From the NCBI GenBank assembly GCA_903892365.1, contig CAITIF010000547.1, positions 1-10,080 of the forward strand: 10,080 nt of DNA, in the 5' to 3' direction. A program made the position numbers and the translations under genes. Positions 1 to 5,045 of the stretch are shown here, piece after piece (the stretch's first letter is position 1; each line of letters starts with the position of its first letter). The notes beneath the pieces were generated by a model. It made no database searches, was not told the origin of the DNA, and saw nothing but the letters and a program-made list of their open reading frames with translations. This DNA is from an uncultured Pirellula sp. (GTDB taxonomy: Bacteria > Planctomycetota > Planctomycetia > Pirellulales > Pirellulaceae).

Positions 1-407
1 ACCGTGTCTGGAGTTTCGCTCAACCAGAAATGGCCACCGGCTAACTTTTCAAATCGTGATGTTCGATAAAACAAAGCAGCCATTTCGCCCCCGTCTTTGC
101 CGTCATCGCGTCCAACGCCAAACGAATCGTATCCAGCGAGCTTCGACATGATGAAGTCGCGTTGGTCACGCAGCGTTTCTTGTGTCCCAAGCAGATCTGG
201 ACCAAAAGCATGGATGGTATCCATCAAAAAGTCCTTTCGCTTATTCCAGTGATTATCACCGTCGTTCGCAGTTCCATATCGAATGTTAAAACTCATAACC
301 CGAACGCTGCCTACATCCCGTGGTTGCGAATCAACACTGGCTTGCTGCCCTACAGCTTTCCCAAAAATGAACGATAGGAGAGACAAGGCAAGAAGGATAT
401 TACGCAT
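1..407 (-). CDS. Endonuclease/exonuclease/phosphatase family protein, exported, 3' end beyond the window
   Basis: The minus strand encodes 135 residues from an ATG at 407 and stays open to the left edge, so only the N-terminal part is here. Residues 1-20 look like a signal peptide (MRNILLALSLLSFIFGKAVG, cleavage probably just after), which suggests export to the periplasm or surface. The mature part opens with the family hallmark VMSFNIRY (Asn41), followed by DNHW at 51-54 and PDLLGTQE at 70-77. Glu77 is the expected metal-binding glutamate. GGEMAALFYR and HFWLSETPD follow, as in typical members. The family cleaves phosphodiester or phosphomonoester bonds using Mg2+; substrates range from nucleic acids to inositol phosphates and sphingomyelin, and the visible part does not decide which. 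The catalytic Asp/His residues of the C-terminal half lie outside the window. No Shine-Dalgarno sequence precedes the start. It lies 82 bp downstream of the dehydrogenase gene on the same strand and could be co-transcribed with it. Confidence 0.88.
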   Translation of the reverse strand, partial: MRNILLALSLLSFIFGKAVGQQASVDSQPRDVGSVRVMSFNIRYGTANDGDNHWNKRKDFLMDTIHAFGPDLLGTQETLRDQRDFIMSKLAGYDSFGVGRDDGKDGGEMAALFYRTSRFEKLAGGHFWLSETPDT

Positions 408-489
408 GAAAGCACCGTAAGTTTGGACTGGGAATTTGAATGGAGAGGCTGAAACGGCGAACTGAGAAAAGAGACAAATCGATGGAAGT

Positions 490-1491
490 TTAACGCGTTG
501 GTTCAAACGCAACACCGGTTGACTGAGCGCGTAAACGCGGGTCGTTCGATTTCACGAGGAGAGCGCGACCTTCGATCGCCTCCATGCATCTCGCTAAGGT
601 TTCTTCTTCCAAACGCTGCATGGCTTCTCGTGTGTAGAAGGTCAGATGAGGCCACACGATGACATTGTCCATCGCGTAAAGAGCCGCCAACGGGTGACCG
701 TCTCTTGCCAACGGTTCTTGGCCGTAAACATCGAGTGCAGCACCCGCAATTTGCTTGGTCTTCAATGCCTGCAGCAAAGCGATCTCGTCGACAATCTCTC
801 CTCGCGAAACATTGATCAGAAAGGCGCTCGGCTTCATTCGAGACAATTCAGACTCACCGATCAAGCCTCGGGTGCTGTCGTTGAGCACGCAATGGATCGA
901 AACAAAATCGCACTCTTGCAGCATTTCTCCAAGATCGTCAAATCGTTCGGCAGGCATGCTGGCAGCAAAGGGATCGTAGCCTACTACTCGCATGCGAAAC
1001 GCGTTTGCCATTCTCGCCATGCTCGATCCAATACGTCCAACACCAACCAAGCCAAGTGTTTTACCAGCAAGATCGTTCGCCAGCCATTTCGGTTCTGGCC
1101 ATACCCAACCCGATTGTTGCATTGCGTTTTGGATTGGCTTGAACTGTTTTGCCAAGCCGATCATCAAGGCAAATGCTCCTTCGGCGACTGTCTCCTCGGC
1201 GTAATCGGGGATATTGACCACGGGAATTCCCCGTTCGCGAGCCGCGACGATATCGATTGCATCGATACCGACCCCGTACTTGATGATGGCCTTCAGTCGC
1301 GGAGCACTTTCGATGACCTTACGGCTGATTTTGGTGTAGCACATCAACAGCAAATCAGCGTCGGCAATTTCTTGGATCAGCGTCTGCTCCGAAACACCAT
1401 CTGGCAATTTGACAAGCGTCGCCCCCATTTCCCGAAGACGAGCGTCAACGACATGCATTTCCAGTTCACGATCCGTCCGCACAATTTTCAT
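490..1491 (-). CDS. D-isomer-specific 2-hydroxyacid dehydrogenase, CtBP-like (NAD-dependent)
   Basis: A 333-residue protein of normal family length. It should interconvert a 2-keto acid and a D-2-hydroxy acid with NAD(H) in the cytoplasm. The substrate-binding half is at residues 1-100 and again after about 285, with KYGVGIDAID at 71-80. The Rossmann fold in between carries GVGRIG at 150-155 and Asp173 (GYDP), consistent with NAD preference. The catalytic triad is present: Arg230 in NVSRGEIVDE, Glu259 in YGQEP, and His282 in WPHLTFYTREAM. The PHLTFYTREAM ending resembles proteins annotated as C-terminal-binding-protein-like rather than SerA: there is no ACT regulatory domain, so biosynthetic phosphoglycerate dehydrogenase is unlikely. 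The start at 1491 is supported by a good ribosome binding site, unusual in this window. The true substrate cannot be read from the sequence. A long reading frame on the opposite strand (646-1551) is a shadow. Confidence 0.92.
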   Translation of the reverse strand: MKIVRTDRELEMHVVDARLREMGATLVKLPDGVSEQTLIQEIADADLLLMCYTKISRKVIESAPRLKAIIKYGVGIDAIDIVAARERGIPVVNIPDYAEETVAEGAFALMIGLAKQFKPIQNAMQQSGWVWPEPKWLANDLAGKTLGLVGVGRIGSSMARMANAFRMRVVGYDPFAASMPAERFDDLGEMLQECDFVSIHCVLNDSTRGLIGESELSRMKPSAFLINVSRGEIVDEIALLQALKTKQIAGAALDVYGQEPLARDGHPLAALYAMDNVIVWPHLTFYTREAMQRLEEETLARCMEAIEGRALLVKSNDPRLRAQSTGVAFEPTR

Positions 1492-1499
1492 GGTAACTA

Positions 1500-1506
1500 C
1501 CCCTTT
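1500..1506 (-). promoter_or_regulatory. Ribosome binding site of the dehydrogenase gene
   Basis: Read on the minus strand, AAAGGGG lies 8 nt before the ATG at 1491. It is the only clear Shine-Dalgarno-like sequence in the window, and it fixes this start. Confidence 0.65.
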
Positions 1507-1566
1507 GTGCTAGATTCCGCTAGATGGGTTGCTGCTTTGGGCTCAAAATGAAAGTCAGTCGATTCA

Positions 1567-1582
1567 TCATGAACCTTCATGA
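1567..1582. promoter_or_regulatory. Short inverted repeat, possible operator upstream of the dehydrogenase gene
   Basis: TCATGAA and TTCATGA are perfect 7-bp inverted arms separated by CC. The site lies 76 bp upstream of the dehydrogenase start and 38 bp past the 3' end of the tRNA gene. A 2-nt loop is too short for a good RNA hairpin, so a binding site for a dimeric regulator is the more natural reading. No regulator gene is nearby, and arms of this length can occur by chance. Confidence 0.25.
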
Positions 1583-1620
1583 CTAGCGTCAGACCAATGA
1601 AAACGTTGGTACTCGAAGAG

Positions 1621-1694
1621 TACCCCAGGCAGAATTCGAATCTGCGACCTCAGCTTTAGGAAAGCCGCGCTCTATCCAACTGAGCTACTAGGGC
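1621..1694 (-). tRNA. tRNA-Arg (anticodon CCU)
   Basis: The minus strand folds into a complete 74-nt cloverleaf. The acceptor arms are GCCCTAG and CTGGGGT with discriminator A. The D arm is GCTC/GAGC with AGTTGGATA as loop. The anticodon stem is CGGCT/AGCTG with loop TTCCTAA, giving anticodon CCU, which reads AGG arginine codons. The variable loop has 5 nt, and the T arm GCAGA/TCTGC encloses TTCGAAT. The 3' CCA is not encoded (CTC follows). Position 1-72 is a G-U wobble and 5-68 another, a little unusual but tolerable. Invariant positions (T8, G18G19, TTC/GA of the T loop) are present, so it should be functional. Confidence 0.96.
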
Positions 1695-1706
1695 GTCAAT
1701 GAAAAC

Positions 1707-1735
1707 ATTGTATTTGATAATCGATTTTGCTTCCA
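1707..1735 (-). promoter_or_regulatory. Possible promoter of the tRNA-Arg gene
   Basis: On the minus strand, TACAAT (1712-1707) resembles a sigma70 -10 box. It ends 12 bp before the tRNA 5' end at 1694, so transcription would start just before the tRNA. With a 17-bp spacer the -35 position holds TGGAAG, only a 3/6 match to TTGACA. The -10 box and its position are reasonable; the -35 is weak. Confidence 0.35.
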
Positions 1736-1775
1736 GGGGTCTGCAACTGCACCGTTTTTGGCACCACAATCGTGT

Positions 1776-1799
1776 AGCCGGAGTCGCCAGACTTCGGTT
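1776..1799. repeat. Hairpin element, 10-bp stem
   Basis: AGCCGGAGTC and GACTTCGGTT pair over all 10 positions as RNA (two G-U pairs) around a GCCA loop. The flanking text, GTGTAGCCGGAG before it and AAATTCTGG after it, resembles an intergenic repeat I associate with planctomycete genomes. The resemblance is from memory and was not searched. There is no U-tract after it, so it is not an intrinsic terminator for the tRNA or any neighbour. Confidence 0.5.
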
Positions 1800-1988
1800 G
1801 AAATTCTGGTAAGCTGGTTCAGAGTTCCAGTGGATTCGCGCTGGCACTGACGCCCTTTGGAAGCAGCATCGAATCGAGATGTGTTTATGATGGCTATCGA
1901 ACAAACATTGGGTTTTCTATTCTCAGGATCATTTCGCTCTCAGACTGGTAACTTCCGATCGGATTCTTAAGGGTGTGTCGCCCCTTCA

Positions 1989-2120
1989 GGGCTGAGGCCA
2001 AAATCCGCTTCGTGTCCGGGGCATATCTGCCCCGGCAGAGGATGTGTCAGCCCTACCGGGCTTCAAACCTAGTATGCTTCGGCCCTACCGGGCTACCGGG
2101 ATTCAGACCTACTGGAGGTC
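1989..2120. repeat. Cluster of short GC-rich palindromic repeats
   Basis: Several hairpins follow one another. CCGGGGCA/TGCCCCGG with loop TATC (2016-2035) has a perfect 8-bp stem. AGCCC/GGGCT with loop TACC (2049-2062) recurs as GCCC/GGGC with the same loop (2082-2093). GACCT/AGGTC with loop ACTGG (2106-2120) closes the cluster, and CCCCTTCAGGGCTGAGG lies just upstream at 1981-1997. The repeated core CCCTACCGGGCT appears twice, 31 bp apart. This resembles REP-like intergenic elements common in planctomycetes. No transposase of the REP-associated kind is in the window. Confidence 0.6.
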
Positions 2121-2252
2121 AGACCTAGAAACGGCTCCGATGTGTGCGAGTGTTGTGGTGGCCGGCGTGGGTCTTCTGCGAAAACACCGGTGTAGTTCCA
2201 TGTTTATTTCGTTCAAGAGCGCGACTCCATTTGCTTTTGCCTGTGCTTTCAT

Positions 2253-2279
2253 TTCCGTGTGTTCCGTGTATTCCGTGGT
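2253..2279. repeat. Three tandem copies of a 9-bp unit
   Basis: TTCCGTGTG, TTCCGTGTA and TTCCGTGGT follow without gaps, 27 bp in all. On the minus strand this reads as ACCACGGAATACACGGAA, a string I recall from intergenic repeats of planctomycetes and related bacteria. It gives odd His/Gly/Thr-rich translations when called as a gene. It has no visible coding role here. Confidence 0.6.
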
Positions 2280-2485
2280 TCCATATCCGATCTTTTATGG
2301 ACAGTACATGCCGGCGAGTGCAACTTGTAGCTTCCCATTGTTGCTTCCGCTTGGGATCCCCCCAATTAAAACCTCCTTCATCCTTTCTGGATGCAAAAGC
2401 CATTTTCATCTAAATCCCTTTCGGAACTGCCGATTTCCCTTATCATCAAACCCTTTTCAGCCTGATCCCCGTCGACATATACGGT

Positions 2486-2504
2486 TCTGCAGCCATTTTG
2501 CAGA
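2486..2504 (+). other. Small hairpin in the presumed 5' region of the thiamine gene
   Basis: TCTGCA and TGCAGA form a perfect 6-bp stem with loop GCCATTT, ending 68 nt before the thiE start. It has no U-tract and is too small to be a known riboswitch. The thiamine-pyrophosphate riboswitch that often precedes such genes could not be recognised around it. A regulatory role is only a guess. Confidence 0.2.
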
Positions 2505-2572
2505 TGCCATGCCATGCTCTGTTTCCTGGATTCCACTCCTTAAGCCCCTTCACAATCTGCTCCTATTGCCTC

Positions 2573-3664
2573 ATGGATTTATCAAACACTGGAAAAAGCC
2601 AAGCGGATTCGATAGCTTGCCATCGCATCTTGGACGCAAATTTGAATCGGACTATGGAAGGGTTAAGAACCCTGGAAGACTTGGCTCGCTTCCAAAACCA
2701 CGGCAGCATTCAGAACCGCTACAAAACCCTGCGCCATGATCTTCAAGGCTTCACTTCGACTTGGGACAAATCCGCTCTATTGACCAGTCGCAATGCTTCG
2801 GATGACGTTGGCCGGACGACTAAAACAGAAAGCGAAAGCTTGCGCAGTCACGGAGCAATTGACATTGCCGAAGCGGCCGCTCAACGTGTTCAGCAATCTT
2901 TGCGTTGTCTTGAGGAATTCGCAAAATTTCTCTATCCCAATTCATCCGCTGGCATCGAGTCCCTTCGGTATCAAGTTTATGACCTCAATGCGAAGTTCCT
3001 GTTGGCTCAAAAACGCGATCTCGCCTTCTTGGCAAAGTCAAAACTGTACGTTCTGGCCAATTGCCAAATGCCAATTGCAGAATTTCAAACGCGAATCGCA
3101 TCGATCAGCCGTGCCGGAGTCGATATCATTCAAATTCGCGACAAACAACTCGATGCAAAGCAAATCATTGAATACTCCAGCGCGGCTATCGCTGTGGTCG
3201 ATCCCAGTCAGACACGCATTGTCATCAACGATCGCGCAGACGTTCTTCACTGCACTCAAGCTTGGGCACTTCATGTTGGCCAAACGGATCTCAGCGTGAA
3301 TCAGGCTCGATCGCTGATCCCAAACCGCTGCGTCTTGGGTTTGTCGACTCATGATCTGCAACAAGTGAAAGACGCCATCCACTTCGGTGCCGATTACATC
3401 GGCTGCGGGCCCACATTCCCGTCATCGACCAAAGCGTTCGAGTCGTTTTCGGGACTAGATTTTCTCCAGTCGGTCGTCGACTTCCTGAATCAAGAACAAG
3501 CGAGTTTGCCCGCCTTTGCTATCGGTGGAATCACGATTGAGAATCTTCCAAAAGTGCTTGCAACTGGCATACGACGTATCGCGGTAAGCAACTCTGTTTG
3601 GGGTGCAAAATTGCCATCAAAAGCGACGGAACAGATGCGCCAATTACTGGATCAGGGTACTTAG
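2573..3664 (+). CDS. thiE: Thiamine phosphate synthase with N-terminal ThiD2-like domain
   Basis: A 363-residue two-domain protein of thiamine biosynthesis. Residues about 15-150 resemble the ThiD2 domain (RILDANLNR at 18-26, GLRTLEDLARF), assigned as an HMP-phosphate kinase when fused to ThiE. Residues about 157-363 are the TIM-barrel thiamine phosphate synthase, which joins HMP-PP and thiazole phosphate to give thiamine phosphate and pyrophosphate. Its signatures are QIRDK 187-191, INDR 218-221, HVGQTD 234-239, GLST 256-259, GPTFPSSTK 279-287 (phosphate binding), AIGGI 316-320 and SNS 339-341. Core motifs all look intact, so both steps may be done by one cytoplasmic enzyme. The frame is open back to a possible ATG at 2498, but the extra 25 residues (Cys/Pro/Phe-rich) look non-coding. 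ATG 2573 leaves a 17-residue leader before the first conserved motif and is preferred; no Shine-Dalgarno is seen. It stands alone, converging on the deacetylase remnant 7 bp away. Confidence 0.94.
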   Translation: MDLSNTGKSQADSIACHRILDANLNRTMEGLRTLEDLARFQNHGSIQNRYKTLRHDLQGFTSTWDKSALLTSRNASDDVGRTTKTESESLRSHGAIDIAEAAAQRVQQSLRCLEEFAKFLYPNSSAGIESLRYQVYDLNAKFLLAQKRDLAFLAKSKLYVLANCQMPIAEFQTRIASISRAGVDIIQIRDKQLDAKQIIEYSSAAIAVVDPSQTRIVINDRADVLHCTQAWALHVGQTDLSVNQARSLIPNRCVLGLSTHDLQQVKDAIHFGADYIGCGPTFPSSTKAFESFSGLDFLQSVVDFLNQEQASLPAFAIGGITIENLPKVLATGIRRIAVSNSVWGAKLPSKATEQMRQLLDQGT

Positions 3665-3671
3665 AATCGGG

Positions 3672-4355
3672 TTAGACTCGTGAAGCATGCTCTTTCATCG
3701 TTAAACACTCGAAAGAGCGAGCCATCCAACCCAGTGTTTCGCGAGCAATAGCAACCTTAGGCTTAGATTCCTGCGACATACCTGGAAAAAAGGCTAGTTC
3801 TTTCAGATCATCACACCCCATGAAATCCAATGGGTGAAGCAACAGCGAAGGTTGGACGCGATTCAGCCAACTAAAACGCATCGCTTGATAGAAGTATCGC
3901 TTCGCTACGCATGGAGAAAAAGTTGCTAGGTACATCACATAGCTCAGATGGATCGGCACCTTCAACCAAGGCATCGTGGTCACCGGAATTTCGATCAGCG
4001 ATTGGCTCTGGTCGTTCGATAGATTCCAGCGGAAGGGTCTGAGCCGTTGAAAACCAGCATTCCACGACCCGAACAACTGTTTGCGCTGATCCTTTTCCTG
4101 TTTGCCGAGCCCACTGTGTAAGAAATAGTAGGCTCTTGCGATGGGCCCCAGAAAGGTTGGGAATGTCGACGCATCGTAGAGGTACCCGCGTTCCGCTAAG
4201 ACTTGCAAAACGGTTTCCGAGTAACTGAACCCGGGGCCGCGAAAACCAAGCGTCCGCTGCCCCGTTACCCCTTCAATCGCTCGCTCACTGCGTTCAAATT
4301 CATGCACGATTTTCTCGCGCGAGTATAAATGCAACCAGGGTTCATGATGGAACGA
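3672..4355 (-). pseudogene. Polysaccharide deacetylase remnant, 5' truncated
   Basis: The minus strand encodes about 227 residues matching the C-terminal part of a NodB-type polysaccharide deacetylase: SFHHEPWLHLYSRE, GFRGPGFSYS, VLQVLAERGYLYDASTFPT and a natural-looking end (FFPGMS...MKEHASRV). In intact members this is preceded by about 100 residues holding the TFDDG metal and base motif and the first His of HSFHH. Here homology begins abruptly at SFHHEPW near 4355. The residue before is Phe, not His, so the catalytic Asp pair and one zinc-binding His are missing. The frame is open further, to a GTG at 4427, and the added residues read by chance like a signal peptide (hydrophobic, then GVCQAAA). 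However, that GTG lies inside the stem-loop of a terminator. The fragment should be inactive as a deacetylase. No matching N-terminal half was seen in the window, so a deletion or rearrangement is likely. Confidence 0.75.
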
Positions 4356-4395
4356 GAAGGATGTAGCAGCAGCCTGACAAACACCATTAAACAAT

Positions 4396-4458
4396 AAAAA
4401 AAGCCCCACCCAACTTAGATTGGTCACGCCCGATATCCAATCTTGAGCTGAGTGAGGC
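4396..4458 (-). terminator. Strong intrinsic terminator reading leftward
   Basis: On the minus strand, a 22-nt arm (4458-4437, starting GCCTCACTCAG) pairs with a 21-nt arm (4423-4403, ending GGTGGGGC). Pairing is nearly complete, with a few G-U pairs and one bulge, around a 13-nt loop. Seven Us follow directly (4402-4396). This is a textbook intrinsic terminator, and it sits 8 bp past the stop codon of the frame ending at 4467, so it presumably ends that transcript. The remaining deacetylase fragment lies immediately beyond it. Confidence 0.8.
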
Positions 4459-4466
4459 AGGTTTGA

Positions 4467-4649
4467 TTAGTTGCCTACGACAACCACAAACAGGTGTTTA
4501 ATGTCAGTAATGTAACCCACAAGCACTTTCAATACAGTACTAGAACCAAAAATAATTAGGTGAATTTCTCCACCACGAATGAGCATCAAACGCCCCTTCG
4601 GGTGAGACGAAAGGAAGTTAGCATAGCCAAGACCGCCAAATTCGTTCAC
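4467..4649 (-). CDS. Small hypothetical protein or tail of a broken gene
   Basis: A 60-residue frame from a GTG at 4649 ends just before the strong terminator, which is the main argument that it is or was a real 3' end. The frame is open upstream to about 4703 (18 further residues including PKREIDVSERRLV) without an ATG, so it may be the tail of a gene whose front has been lost or frameshifted. The C-terminal part is hydrophobic and beta-like (IHLIIFGSSTVLKVLVGY, then HLFVVVVGN). No family is recognised. There is no Shine-Dalgarno sequence before the GTG. Chance openness is still quite possible. Confidence 0.35.
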   Translation of the reverse strand: MNEFGGLGYANFLSSHPKGRLMLIRGGEIHLIIFGSSTVLKVLVGYITDIKHLFVVVVGN

Positions 4650-4841
4650 TAGCCGACGCTCTGAAACGTCTATTTCGCGCTTCGGTAGTGGGCTCCCCGT
4701 ATTTCAATAATCGCAACGCGAGAGCGTTTTGGTTGAAGACCTGATCATGTACGATGGTTAGACTTCGAACCGATGCAAGCTCAGCATACGCCTGAGAGCC
4801 TTTGGCGCGAGTCCAATGCCATCTACTTTGATTTGTTTTGC

Positions 4842-4929
4842 ATGTCGAATACCGAACAAGGAATATCGACTTGCGAAGTGTTTTACGAATTCCTTTGGAC
4901 TTCGAGATTCCTTGTTTGACATTCGATAT
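4842..4929. repeat. Imperfect 28-bp inverted repeat, intergenic element
   Basis: The left arm (4842-4869, beginning ATGTCGAAT) and right arm (4902-4929, ending ATTCGATAT) match at 23 of 28 positions as inverted copies. Both contain AACAAGGAAT as the core, and the spacer is 32 bp. The text, with its CGAAT/ATTCG steps and the AACAAGGAAT core, resembles a repeat I recall from intergenic regions of planctomycetes and other environmental bacteria. This was not searched. The minus-strand reading frame over it is a by-product. Confidence 0.55.
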
Positions 4930-5045
4930 TGATTGTTAGCCAAAAAAACAAAGCAGATGCAATTAGGCCATCGCCTGCGGCTTAAACTGCGTCCCGACCG
5001 ATGTTTAGATTGCTACGGTGAAAGCCATAAAGCCTTGGGTCCAAG

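Larger units (their letters stand above)
1695..2572. other. Gene-poor region of 878 bp containing small repeats
   Basis: No reading frame here is convincing. Plus-strand frames crossing 2044-2739 give low-complexity, Cys/Ser/Pro-rich translations without recognisable motifs. What can be seen is a 10-bp-stem hairpin (1776-1799), a cluster of short GC-rich hairpins (1989-2120), a 9-bp tandem triplet (2253-2279) and a weak hairpin upstream of the thiamine gene (2486-2504). The stretch looks like a sink for planctomycete-type intergenic repeats plus the thiE 5' region. Confidence 0.6.
4356..5045. other. Rearranged-looking region of 690 bp without a firm gene
   Basis: Between the break in the deacetylase and the start of the DUF1570 gene there is no gene I can name. 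It holds the minus-strand terminator (4396-4458), an open frame just upstream of it (4467-4703) and a long imperfect inverted repeat (4842-4929). A minus-strand frame at 4758-4943 is built largely from that repeat and is probably not a gene. Nothing resembling a transposase was recognised. The last 100 bp before 5046 should contain the promoter of the downstream operon, but no good -35/-10 pair stands out. Confidence 0.5.

Noticed and set aside
646..1551. Plus-strand open frame of 301 codons opposite the dehydrogenase
   Set aside because: It is antisense to a well-supported gene, its translation is rich in His/Arg/Cys without motifs, and it arises from the codon pattern of the real gene.
1598..1615. 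Hairpin ACCAATG/CGTTGGT just past the tRNA 3' end as a terminator
   Set aside because: The stem has a mismatch and there is no U-tract after it on the minus strand.
1600..1700. tRNA-Arg as an integration site of a genomic island
   Set aside because: No integrase is present and no direct repeat of the tRNA 3' end was seen in the window; the dehydrogenase next to it is an ordinary chromosomal gene.
1656..1904. Minus-strand frame ending in VAQLDRARLS
   Set aside because: That ending is the familiar false translation of a tRNA 5' half; it overlaps the tRNA-Arg gene.
2440..2572. Possible TPP riboswitch before thiE (CCTGATCC at about 2461)
   Set aside because: The short match is not accompanied by the CUGAGA box, the downstream AAUGCC-like part or the closing stems of the THI element.
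2044..2739. Plus-strand open frame of 231 codons upstream of and overlapping thiE
   Set aside because: The translation is Cys/Pro/Phe-rich and motif-free, it starts inside palindromic repeats and overlaps the conserved start of thiE in another frame.
4758..4943. Minus-strand 61-codon frame before the DUF1570 operon
   Set aside because: Much of it is the inverted repeat read as protein (NQYRMSNKESRSP and YSLFGIRH come from the two arms); its tail could still be coding, but nothing supports it.
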